Shown piece after piece: positions 13,385-19,815 of a stretch of 34,899 nucleotides of DNA (its first letter is position 1; every line of letters starts with the position of its first letter). The notes under the pieces were generated by a model. That model made no database searches. It worked only from the letters and a program-made list of their open reading frames with translations, and was not told where the DNA came from. Source of the stretch: a virus; IMG/VR virus record IMGVR_UViG_3300044608_001602, positions 1 through 34,899 of that record. The stretch is one strand, 5' to 3'. Position numbers and translations under genes: made by a program.

Positions 13385-13789
13385 TCAGTCAGCAATTTCA
13401 AAGGTTGGGAACTCGGGAATCTGCATCTTGGCGATAAACTCGGCAATGGTCATATCGGGGTGCTCTTTCAATTCAGCCAGCCTAACGGCAATGTCTCCAT
13501 CACCAGCCGCGAAAAACTGCTTGTATTCGCCATCCACCCAGTATTCTACGTTTGCCTCTTGCTCCCATTTAGCGTCCCAATGCAAGGACAAGGCGATACC
13601 GTTGGATGTGCAGTAATCAACGATGCCACGGAAGTCGCTGCCAGTGCATTCGGAGAATGCTGCCGAACCGTCATCGTTTAACTCGTCGCCAGACTCTAAG
13701 CAATCCTCTAGCAGTTCTGCGCACTTCTTGAACTGCTTTTGAGTTAGTCTCCCACCCAGATAAACCGTGCCGTAAAATCGATCTGCCAT
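13385..13789 (-). CDS. acidic protein of unknown function
   Basis: A 134-residue acidic protein. It begins ADRFYGTVYLGGRLTQKQF, followed by a helix, an acidic turn and the stretch SLHWDAKWEQEANVEYW. It resembles a small alpha/beta sandwich. The leader ends in ACAGGAGAACAGAACG just before the ATG, almost the same as that of the next gene upstream, which implies duplicated leaders. No family recognised. Confidence 0.65.
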   Translation of the reverse strand: MADRFYGTVYLGGRLTQKQFKKCAELLEDCLESGDELNDDGSAAFSECTGSDFRGIVDYCTSNGIALSLHWDAKWEQEANVEYWVDGEYKQFFAAGDGDIAVRLAELKEHPDMTIAEFIAKMQIPEFPTFEIAD

Positions 13790-13819
13790 CGTTCTGTTCT
13801 CCTGTAATGTGAAAAAAGA

Positions 13820-14137
13820 TTAGTTGTCCAATACCTTGTGAATCGCTTCGCGTGCGATCTCGTTAATATGCTTTAGTCGCCTTTTGGAGTATTCTGGCTT
13901 GCCTGCGTCCATGCTAGATGCGTTATCATCCGTGATGCAACGCAAAAGGGTTGCTAGCAAGTCAGGTGCTGCCGCGATCAATCTCGCGTTGGCTTGTGCC
14001 TCTTCCAGTGGTCGGTTCCACTGCGGGCAGATGTGCTTGTGCAGGACATCTGCGACCATCATCTTTCCGGATTTGTCGCCGATTAGTGTTTTATTGTCGC
14101 CATGGATCGACCACGGGCCGGGGGAGTGTTTAGCCAT
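13820..14137 (-). CDS. widespread phage protein of the HSPGPWS type
   Basis: A 105-residue member of a very common phage family of unknown function. The signature is KHSPGPWSIHGDNKT at the start and QANARLIAAAPDLLATLLRC in the middle, then a short helical end. Family members occur in many unrelated tailed phages and prophages, usually among small early genes. The ribosome site ACAGGAGAACAGAACG precedes ATG 14137, and the leader upstream has the CCTGC-GACGTT-GCAGG hairpin also found, with small changes, before the gp88-like gene. Confidence 0.8.
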   Translation of the reverse strand: MAKHSPGPWSIHGDNKTLIGDKSGKMMVADVLHKHICPQWNRPLEEAQANARLIAAAPDLLATLLRCITDDNASSMDAGKPEYSKRRLKHINEIAREAIHKVLDN

Positions 14138-14164
14138 CGTTCTGTTCTCCTGTGTAATTGTGTT

Positions 14165-14180
14165 CCTGCGACGTTGCAGG
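14165..14180 (-). promoter_or_regulatory. leader hairpin with GCGACGTTGC core, copy 1
   Basis: CCTGC (14165-14169) pairs with GCAGG (14176-14180) around the core GACGTT. A related hairpin CCGC-GACGTT-GCGG lies at 15303-15316 before the gp88-like gene. Both are in the 5' leader of a leftward gene. Purpose unknown: operator or mRNA stability element. Confidence 0.4.
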
Positions 14181-14221
14181 CCGTTGGGGGTTCGGGCGAG
14201 CCCCCTCAGGCGCGAAACGTA

Positions 14222-14359
14222 TCATGTCGATTGATTCGCTTTTGAATTTACAACGGGGCGGTTTAAGCGGTCAAACTTCTTCGCTTGCGCCAAGTTTGGA
14301 AAATGCCTGCCGTGCTTCTTTTGAAGCTTAGCAAGCTGGTTCAGGTAGTTTCTCGTCAC
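14222..14359 (-). CDS. possible 45-residue basic peptide
   Basis: An open frame from GTG 14359 to TGA at 14222, overlapping the end of gene 14328-14627. The product is short and basic: TRNYLNQLAKLQKKHGRHFP then NLAQAKKFDRLNRPVVNSKA. The even codon use and lack of another explanation for this stretch favour a gene. The absence of a good ribosome site and the overlap argue for caution. Confidence 0.35.
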   Translation of the reverse strand: MTRNYLNQLAKLQKKHGRHFPNLAQAKKFDRLNRPVVNSKANQST

Positions 14360-14627
14360 TGGTTGAATATCCTTGCGTGTTGTTGTGATCCTGTGATGTT
14401 GCCGACTGCGGGAAGCATGCCGTAAACGTGCCCGTTCTGTATGTTTTTCCGGGATTCGGGAAAGCGGTTGATTTGTACCAACCTCTCCCGCAATAAACGA
14501 AAATATGCGGACTGTTGGGGAAGCAAAAAAACTCCCCTTTTTTCAGGTCGCATACAAGATGGTTTGCGCCGTAAAATCTCTTGGCACCCCATCTCGCCCC
14601 GTACTCCCTCTGTAAACGCTCGCTCAT
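14328..14627 (-). CDS. phage protein of unknown function
   Basis: A 99-residue protein starting at ATG 14627 with AAGGAGA seven bases upstream. It is rich in aromatic residues in the middle (FPNSPHIFVYCGRGWYKSTA) and has the motif PGKTYRTGTF, which I have seen in other small phage proteins without a known role. It is the first of three genes after the gp88-like gene that read toward lower coordinates. Confidence 0.65.
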   Translation of the reverse strand: MSERLQREYGARWGAKRFYGANHLVCDLKKGEFFCFPNSPHIFVYCGRGWYKSTAFPNPGKTYRTGTFTACFPQSATSQDHNNTQGYSTSDEKLPEPAC

Positions 14628-14644
14628 CGGTCAAATCTCCTTGG

Positions 14645-15268
14645 TTAAAACTTCAAAAAAGCAATGTTGCGATTGGTGGCAAAACAAGCCTTGCACCTTG
14701 CGCAATTGGTTCGGCGCTCTGTTGGTATGCCTTTGCGCTTGGCGGCATCCACTGGGCACACAAATTCGTCTGGTTGCCTATCTGCCAGCTCGTCGATAAC
14801 TCGGGCTGTTCTCCATCCGTTGGCGTTGTGCTCTGCCTTTTGCTTTGCTGTGTCGCAGGATGCGAGGATGTGCAGATTGCTTGGCAGGTCTGCCGGCGTG
14901 ATGCCTGCTGCCTGCCATGCGGTCGCCGCGTGAGTGTATCCCCAACCCGTGAGCCAAGGGCACTTTTTGTGCAATGCGATGACAGCGCGAACGAATACGC
15001 GGTCAAGGATCTTTCGACCGTTCTTAGCTGGTTTGAACCAATCTCCCGAGACTAGGTGGCGGACAAGCGTATTCCCCGCCAATCGCATCAGGTCGTGGTT
15101 GTCATTCTTCGATCTAGCTGCGTGGATTGCTACGTGACCACGTTGCGCGTAGCATCCGTTTCCCAGTAGCGGGCAGGTGTTCGGGCATGTCAGCCCCACG
15201 GGTCGGTAGGTTGTGCCTACTCCTGTGCCTAGTTTGGCGTTGTCGCCTGCTGGTGTGACTTTGAGCAA
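14645..15268 (-). CDS. gp88-like cysteine-rich phage protein
   Basis: A 207-residue protein resembling the phage gene-product-88 family. It has Cys clusters: LTCPNTCPLLGNGCYAQRG at residues ~21-40 and NCARCKACFAT near the C terminus, suggesting metal or iron-sulfur binding. The middle has NDNHDLMRLAGN and WLTGWGYTHAATAW. The start is TTG 15268, because AGGAGA sits seven bases upstream; an earlier TTG at 15274 is one base from the ribosome site, and the open frame before it lacks a signal. Function of the family is not established to my knowledge. Confidence 0.65.
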   Translation of the reverse strand: MLKVTPAGDNAKLGTGVGTTYRPVGLTCPNTCPLLGNGCYAQRGHVAIHAARSKNDNHDLMRLAGNTLVRHLVSGDWFKPAKNGRKILDRVFVRAVIALHKKCPWLTGWGYTHAATAWQAAGITPADLPSNLHILASCDTAKQKAEHNANGWRTARVIDELADRQPDEFVCPVDAAKRKGIPTERRTNCARCKACFATNRNIAFLKF

Positions 15269-15302
15269 TTCCAAGTCTCCTGTTCTCGTTGGTGCATGGT
15301 TT

Positions 15303-15316
15303 CCGCGACGTTGCGG
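15303..15316 (-). promoter_or_regulatory. leader hairpin with GCGACGTTGC core, copy 2
   Basis: CCGC (15303-15306) pairs with GCGG (15313-15316) around GACGTT. It matches the leader hairpin at 14165-14180. Immediately right lies a perfect 7-bp CACTAGC/GCTAGTG hairpin (about 15325-15340) in the same leader. Confidence 0.4.
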
Positions 15317-15361
15317 GCATTCGGCCACTAGCAAGCTAGTGACCTCGTGTCCGAAACGGCA

Positions 15362-16150
15362 CTAATCCATGTTTTCCTTAGCCACGTAGAAACGCCCCTC
15401 GTCGTCGTTGGGGCTTTCGATCCAACCCCAAGCGCCAGCGGCCTGTTCCTCTAGCGTGATCTCGGATGCCAACCAGTCGCAGGCGTGTTTCCATGTTGCG
15501 GCGACGACGTTTCCAGTACCCTCCGTAGCTTCCCATTGGCATTGGATAGCAGCGCCAAGTCGTTCGCTGTTTCGCACTGCCAACTCTTGAAGGCATGACG
15601 GAAGCGAGCTAGCGCCAAGCGTACCCAGAGCCCTAGCGTCAGCGTCGGGCTGGAAAGCGTGCCAAGGGGAATCGTGAACGCCATAGAGTTTGCCGCACCC
15701 AGTGACGTAGCATCCCTCGGTCAAAAACACCTCGGTTTCCACGCCAACAGGCAGGGGCAGGTCGACCAACTCGAAACCCAGCTTAGTGGTGCGGTGATTG
15801 AACTTGCGCAGTTTACCCAACTCCTCCCACTCGTCGCCTTCCACCCAGCGAAAACCCTCGGGTAAATCGTCGGTGTCGATGGTCTTCGGGTCGTGTCCTG
15901 CGGGGCCTGCTAAAGCCCACATTTCAGCCGATAGAGGGTCTAGGTCGTAGATCGCTAAGCCGTCGGTGGTCGTCCAATGGGTGGCGACCGCGTGTCTATT
16001 TTTAGGCTCTATTTCTTCCAGCGTCCAGCCCTCGGGCAGCTCGTCGATGCCGTGATGATTCAGAACATCCTGGAGAACGTCCGCCCTCGTTTCACCTTCG
16101 AGAATTTCATCGTCTCCGCTGTTTCCGGTATCTAGTTTAAATCGTGCCAT
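15362..16150 (-). CDS. large acidic protein of unknown function
   Basis: A 262-residue acidic protein. It contains repeated modules with the pattern LPEGWT or LPEGFRWVEGDEWE and DPLSAEMWALAGPAG, close in style to IPKGWTALSDDEP in the rightward protein at 23131-23862. A Cys-containing central part (TEGCYVTGCGKLYGVHDS) and a helical Trp-rich end (WKHACDWLASEITLEEQAAG) follow. It may be a multi-module binding protein. ATG 16150 has GGAGA upstream, in a leader shared with gene 16192-16356. Confidence 0.65.
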   Translation of the reverse strand: MARFKLDTGNSGDDEILEGETRADVLQDVLNHHGIDELPEGWTLEEIEPKNRHAVATHWTTTDGLAIYDLDPLSAEMWALAGPAGHDPKTIDTDDLPEGFRWVEGDEWEELGKLRKFNHRTTKLGFELVDLPLPVGVETEVFLTEGCYVTGCGKLYGVHDSPWHAFQPDADARALGTLGASSLPSCLQELAVRNSERLGAAIQCQWEATEGTGNVVAATWKHACDWLASEITLEEQAAGAWGWIESPNDDEGRFYVAKENMD

Positions 16151-16191
16151 CGTTCTATCTCCATTGAAAAAAGTGTGAAGCCAAGACCTGC

Positions 16192-16356
16192 TTAATCCTC
16201 GATCCCGCAGTGAGCAATTACGCGATCTCTTTCATCGGTGCCAAGGGATGCTAGCACCCTGTCTTCGGGCCTGGTAGTCCGTACCCATTGCTGCTGGTAC
16301 ACATCCCAGACAGTTACAGAGCCATCGCGGTGGTATCGTGTTGCGTAGTCATTCAT
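16192..16356 (-). CDS. 54-residue small phage protein
   Basis: A 54-residue protein, MNDYATRYHRDGSVTVWDVY then QQQWVRTTRPEDRVLASLG. It resembles short phage and mobile-element proteins with a Y-x2-DGSVTVWD pattern. ATG 16356 is preceded by GGAGACTAGAACG and by TTCACACTTTTTCAA, nearly identical to the leader of gene 15362-16150, so the pair shares a duplicated leader. Fifty more upstream codons are open but include the neighbouring spacer and lack a ribosome site. Confidence 0.6.
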   Translation of the reverse strand: MNDYATRYHRDGSVTVWDVYQQQWVRTTRPEDRVLASLGTDERDRVIAHCGIED

Positions 16357-16474
16357 CGTTCTAGTCTCCATTGAAAAAGTGTGAAAAAAACAGCCGAATA
16401 ACGCATCGGCCAACCGCGCCGGCACTCGTGAGACTTTGCCGCAAGTGTGCCGAGACTTGCGGGAGAACAGGACG

Positions 16475-16969
16475 CTATCGCCAAGAACGCTCCATTTGGT
16501 GCTCAACTATAGACACAACCTTATCCCCGATAACCAAGTGATCAAGCACTTGGATGCCGACGATTTCGCCAGCTTTCTTAAGTCGGTCGGTTACAGCTAG
16601 ATCCTCTTGGCTCGGGGTTGAGTCTCCCGATGGGTGATTGTGTGCCAAAACAACCGCCGCAGCCGCCTGCTGTACTGCAGCACGAAAGACCTCTCGGGGG
16701 TGGACTAGCGACGCGTTGAGGGTTCCACGGGTCGAGCGAATGATATTTATGACATTGTTCTGTGTTCCAAGCAAAACTACGACCATTTCCTCTTGGTCGA
16801 GTTTATCGGCAAACCACGACCGGAGGTGGCTTTCGCCGAATCTCTTAGAATCGTCGGTTCCGCCGAGCTTGACCGATCCGTAATGGGCTGCCGTTTCGCC
16901 GACTCGCACAAGGCTTGTTTGGTAGCCTGCATCGGTTTTGGTCAATCGCGTTTCGTATACGCCATTCAT
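16475..16969 (-). CDS. RadC-family JAMM/MPN protein
   Basis: A 164-residue RadC-like protein. The zinc site of the JAMM fold is complete: VVLAHNHPSGDSTPSQEDL supplies H-x-H and the Asp. Other family marks are VVVLLGTQNNVINI and HPREVFRAAVQQ. The N-terminal helix-hairpin-helix part of chromosomal RadC is missing, which is typical of element- and phage-encoded copies. Its biochemical role is unsettled; anti-restriction or DNA repair functions have been proposed for mobile versions. ATG 16969 has AGGAGA seven bases upstream. Confidence 0.85.
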   Translation of the reverse strand: MNGVYETRLTKTDAGYQTSLVRVGETAAHYGSVKLGGTDDSKRFGESHLRSWFADKLDQEEMVVVLLGTQNNVINIIRSTRGTLNASLVHPREVFRAAVQQAAAAVVLAHNHPSGDSTPSQEDLAVTDRLKKAGEIVGIQVLDHLVIGDKVVSIVEHQMERSWR

Positions 16970-17083
16970 CGTCAATTCTCCTGAAAGCTTGGCAGGGTCT
17001 CACGCCTGCGGTATTGTTCGCCGACACAGTGCCGACGAGGGGACGCGCCCGAAGGCGCCGCACAGAGCCTAACCCCACTCTGC

Positions 17084-17524
17084 CTAAGTCAATTCAGAAA
17101 TCGAGTTTTTCAAATCCTCGATCAACTCCCCAATCTTTGCGACGGCTTGCGGCAGCATCTCGTTAGCTACCTCGGTCAAATAACTGTTATCCGAATCGGG
17201 GTAGTTGGCTTCAATTCCCCACAAGCTTTCTATGTGCCCCCATCGAGCGCCGCATTTGTGGCTGACAGATAGCACAACGCCACAATAGAACCATTCGTCC
17301 CGCGACCATGCGGCACGGGCCTCTAATAGCTTCTTCTGTTGCTCGTCGTCGCATCCGGTGACGTTTTGGTCGGTGTTGTGGCAGTCGTCGTCGTCAATGT
17401 TTCGGTCTTCGTCGTGGCGGATTGTTGCGTCGAAAACAAAATCACCGTGCCGAAATGTAAGCCTATCGCCGACGCATACGAACCGATCAAAACAGGCTGG
17501 GAAGCTTGCGCTCTGGGTGGTCAT
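17084..17524 (-). CDS. conserved mobile-element protein of unknown function
   Basis: A 146-residue protein of a recurring family. The conserved half is WFYCGVVLSVSHKCGARWG, ESLWGIEANYPDSDNSYLTE and VANEMLPQA. The first half is variable and very acidic (DEDRNIDDDDCHNTD). Relatives occur across phages and integrated elements of high-GC bacteria; none has a role known to me. ATG 17524 has AGGAGATTTTGAGG directly upstream. Its leader carries the CAGTGTCTCACTACTG box and two strong hairpins. Confidence 0.75.
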   Translation of the reverse strand: MTTQSASFPACFDRFVCVGDRLTFRHGDFVFDATIRHDEDRNIDDDDCHNTDQNVTGCDDEQQKKLLEARAAWSRDEWFYCGVVLSVSHKCGARWGHIESLWGIEANYPDSDNSYLTEVANEMLPQAVAKIGELIEDLKNSISELT

Positions 17525-17543
17525 CCTCAAAATCTCCTAAAAT

Positions 17544-17559
17544 CAGTGTCTCACTACTG
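17544..17559 (-). promoter_or_regulatory. leader box CAGTGTCTCACTACTG, copy 1
   Basis: A 16-base imperfect palindrome (CAGT...ACTG) located just upstream of the ribosome site of gene 17084-17524. An identical copy lies at 18035-18050 before gene 17626-18012. Two hairpins follow upstream: GCTGTC-ACGC-GACAGC (17563-17578) and GAGGGG-CCAA-CCCCTC (17585-17600). It could be an operator or an mRNA element. Confidence 0.6.
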
Positions 17560-17625
17560 TTTGCTGTCACGCGACAGCGGGGACGAGGGGCCAACCCCTC
17601 CGCACTCGGCCTAACCCCCCCGAGC

Positions 17626-18012
17626 CTAAGAACGGGCACGAATAGCCGCAAAATCGATAACCTCGCCGGTGCCCTCGCATCTTGGGCAGTTGTCACGTTG
17701 CTGACCTGGACGACAGCCACACTTAGCGCCGGTCTTTGGCTGGTACTCAGGCTTCTTGGGTGCAGTCTTTACGATGGAGTCCGCAAAACAAAAGACGTAG
17801 CCGGTCTTGGTTCCACCCCATCGCATGCCGGACAGATCCCAGTCCAGTTGGTATTTAGTCACAAGAGCCTCGACCGCCTTGAAATGGGAAAGTTCAAAAC
17901 TCTCTTCGTGCGGGTAAGAAATCGTCACCGAAAAACCTGTAGATGTCCACGCTTTGATGCGGGACCCTCGGGAGTTGGTAACTGGCAAAAACTTGGTCTG
18001 GATCGCGATCAT
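17626..18012 (-). CDS. conserved mobile-element zinc protein (MIAIQTK type)
   Basis: A 128-residue member of a family found on plasmids, phages and chromosomes. It starts MIAIQTKFLPVTNSRGSRIK and has an alpha/beta N-terminal part. The C terminus carries a DnaJ-like cysteine cluster, CGCRPGQQRDNCPRCEGTG, then VIDFAAIRAR. The cysteines probably hold zinc. Its function is not known to me. The start ATG 18012 follows AGGAGATTTTTAAG. It is the first gene of the leftward block and would be read from the promoter region near 18070-18105. Confidence 0.75.
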   Translation of the reverse strand: MIAIQTKFLPVTNSRGSRIKAWTSTGFSVTISYPHEESFELSHFKAVEALVTKYQLDWDLSGMRWGGTKTGYVFCFADSIVKTAPKKPEYQPKTGAKCGCRPGQQRDNCPRCEGTGEVIDFAAIRARS

Positions 18013-18034
18013 CTTAAAAATCTCCTAGAAAAAA

Positions 18035-18050
18035 CAGTGTCTCACTACTG
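18035..18050 (-). promoter_or_regulatory. leader box CAGTGTCTCACTACTG, copy 2
   Basis: Identical to the box at 17544-17559. Here it lies between the candidate leftward promoter (18077-18103) and the ribosome site of gene 17626-18012, so it would be part of the mRNA leader. Confidence 0.6.
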
Positions 18051-18064
18051 CGGGACGAAGTTGT

Positions 18065-18090
18065 CCCCATGGGGATGGTATACCATGGGG
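18065..18090. promoter_or_regulatory. palindrome cluster, candidate operator
   Basis: CCCCATGGGG (18065-18074) and the perfect palindrome ATGGTATACCAT (18075-18086) lie side by side and are followed by GGGG. The second overlaps the -10 of the candidate leftward promoter. The geometry suits binding of a dimeric repressor such as the XRE protein at 10057-10293, which is inference. Confidence 0.5.
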
Positions 18091-18103
18091 GGAGTATCGT
18101 CAA
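18077..18103 (-). promoter_or_regulatory. candidate leftward promoter of the 8-18 kb block
   Basis: Read leftward, TTGACG (18103-18098) and TATACC (18082-18077) are separated by 15 bases. The spacing is short, so the match is only fair. The position just upstream of the first leftward gene and the overlap with palindromes support it. Confidence 0.45.
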
Positions 18104-18142
18104 GTTGGATCAACCCCAAATAGCAAAATATTTCGGAATTTC

Positions 18143-18171
18143 TTGACGGGGGTCGGATCGGTCGGTAATGT
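18143..18171 (+). promoter_or_regulatory. candidate rightward promoter
   Basis: TTGACG (18143-18148) and TAATGT (18166-18171) are separated by 17 bases. The -35 is good and the -10 is poor. It would read through the hairpin-rich leader 18172-18422 into gene 18423-19139 and is divergent from the leftward promoter. Confidence 0.4.
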
Positions 18172-18422
18172 GTGGGAAATCAAGACGGTTTGCCGCCCCA
18201 CCGAGCATCCAAGGCGAGAGCACAGATCGAGGGGCAGCCGAGGGGACTAGCCGGAGCTAGACCAATCTTTCGGTAAGCAGGCGGAAGCCTACACTGCCGA
18301 ATAAACGCGAGGGGCTGCCGATAGGCTGTTCGGGGGAGCGATCCCGGTTGCGGCGTTGAAAAATAACCAGCGGATATCCCCGGAATCCTTATGCGCTGAC
18401 CTGACACAGAAACGAGCGAACG
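18172..18422 (+). other. gene-free hairpin-rich leader
   Basis: No gene is visible. Hairpins include CTAGC-CGGA-GCTAG (18247-18260) and AGGC-GGAA-GCCT (18279-18290, alternatively closed by GCAG/CTGC). The 13-mer GAGGGGCAGCCGA (18229-18241) recurs at 18309-18321 with one change (T for A). The stretch could be a structured 5' leader, a small RNA, or part of a replication origin; sequence alone does not decide. Confidence 0.35.
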
Positions 18423-19139
18423 ATGGCGGAAAACGACAGCGGAAGCGACCTCGATGCGATCAAGTCGCAAGTGATGACGCGACTCAGAGCGGAAGGGCGA
18501 TGGCTCCAAGCCATGGCCGACCGCGATAGGCTGATGAAGGAGGCTCGAAGCATCGGGCTATCCAAGCACGAGGCGCAAGAGACGACGTACCGCCAACTGG
18601 AAACGCTCTACCCACCACTGACACAAGCGGAGATCGAAGCCGCAAAGGCAGCGATCGAAGCGGCACAACCGGCGATGGAACACGAAACACCGATGGAAGA
18701 ACGACGGGAAGAACAGGTGGGGGGCGACGCCGTTAGCGGCGAGCACCACGCCGAGCCTGTCCAATCGGTCGACGAGTCGCAGGCGCGGGCGCGCAATCAG
18801 GACGCCGGAGTGGTCGGTCTCGACGCGATCCCGGCGGACTGGCCAACACTGCCGCCAAACGCTGCACTTGCGCAGGAAATCCAATGGTGCCAAGCGAACC
18901 GACTTAGCGTCACCAGAACGGTCGATGGGTTGACGATCGTAGACCTGTCACGAGCGCTCCAACCAGCACCGAGTTGGTCGGCGCTTGGATGGTTGGAGAC
19001 TTCGATCCGCGCATATTCCAAATTTGTCGATGTGGCTGCGAAGGCTTCCGCCTCGGTGGAAGACGAGCGGGAGATGGTCAGGCGCGAACGGCTGGCAATC
19101 GATGAGATCCGCGGACTACTCGCCGAGATGCGTGACTGA
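18423..19139 (+). CDS. coiled, alanine/glutamate-rich protein of unknown function
   Basis: A 238-residue protein. The N-terminal ~60 residues are helical (LDAIKSQVMTRLRAEGRWLQ), followed by a long acidic low-complexity linker (residues ~75-125). A conserved-looking C-terminal domain contains NAALAQEIQWCQANRLSVTR and PSWSALGWLETSIRAYSKFV, then a coiled helix. I have the impression that the C-terminal domain recurs in planctomycete phage-like regions, but I cannot name it. It heads the rightward block and lies opposite the leftward promoter. Confidence 0.65.
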   Translation: MAENDSGSDLDAIKSQVMTRLRAEGRWLQAMADRDRLMKEARSIGLSKHEAQETTYRQLETLYPPLTQAEIEAAKAAIEAAQPAMEHETPMEERREEQVGGDAVSGEHHAEPVQSVDESQARARNQDAGVVGLDAIPADWPTLPPNAALAQEIQWCQANRLSVTRTVDGLTIVDLSRALQPAPSWSALGWLETSIRAYSKFVDVAAKASASVEDEREMVRRERLAIDEIRGLLAEMRD

Positions 19140-19421
19140 TTGCCAAATCGGCAGGACGGGACAGGTATAGGCCACGTGGCACGGTCTGACGCGGTGTTTT
19201 TTGTGGTGTTTTCTCAATGTTTTTGAGCGCTCAAGACTTCCGACGCTATTTGTCACGACTCGCGAGCTTGAAACGTGACGCGATGAGCGACGACGCGAGG
19301 CGGACGACGGAAGCGACGAACGACGACGAAGACCCACACCGCACCGGAAAACGATCCAGACCCCACCCCGTCGCGGGGATGTGGCACCGTATACCCCCTT
19401 CTATTGCATGCCTATTTTCGA

Positions 19422-19450
19422 TTGCGTTGTCGGGTCAATGTTTGTTCAGT
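19422..19450 (+). promoter_or_regulatory. conserved phage promoter, copy 1 (degenerate)
   Basis: TTGCGT (19422-19427) followed by the conserved spacer part TGTCGGGTCAAT, but the -10 (TTCAGT at 19445-19450) is poor. The same spacer box occurs at five other sites. No gene follows closely. Confidence 0.45.
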
Positions 19451-19736
19451 AATGACACACCCCCTCTTTTGGGTGGTTTAAGCGGGGCATCATATATGCT
19501 TGTCCCTGCTGGTGTGCCCCCCCGCTGTGTTGTGTGCCTATTAACTCGCTCTATCAGTCAGGCTAATACTGGCTGGCTATACACCTGATTGACGCGTCCT
19601 GGTCGATGTCTGGTATATGTTGGCGCTTTTTCTGGAGCCGAAGTGGAAACGTTACCACCCTGCTGTGTCGAAAACCGCGCGGCATATGGTGGTTGCTGGT
19701 TGCGGGTGCCACTGGCCGATAATCAACCGACTCCTC

Positions 19737-19765
19737 TTGCGTTATCGGGGCAATAGTGATAGTTT
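19737..19765 (+). promoter_or_regulatory. conserved phage promoter, copy 2
   Basis: TTGCGT (19737-19742), the 18-mer TTGCGTTATCGGGGCAAT, and TAGTTT (19760-19765) at 17-base spacing. It lies 50 bases before the DpdA-like gene and should drive it. Confidence 0.6.
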
Positions 19766-19815
19766 GCGTTTTGTGTTGTTTGATACAGGAAGACTTGTAA
19801 GTGAGGTTTTGAAAA

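Larger units (their letters stand above)
19140..19815 (+). other. 676-base stretch without a convincing gene
   Basis: An open frame at 19217-19588 exists but its second half runs through a promoter-like site, and it has no family resemblance, so I do not call it. The stretch holds the palindrome GCCACGTGGC near 19172, the hairpin CCCCG-TCG-CGGGG near 19366, a degenerate (19422) and a better (19737) copy of the conserved phage promoter, a CACACC/GGTGTG pairing across about 19455-19517, and GTGG/CCAC and GGTTG/CAACC pairings before 19737. A non-coding transcript from 19422 is possible. Confidence 0.4.

Noticed and set aside
19217-19588. A 123-residue open frame
   Set aside because: Its second half runs through the conserved promoter box and it has no family resemblance or ribosome site.
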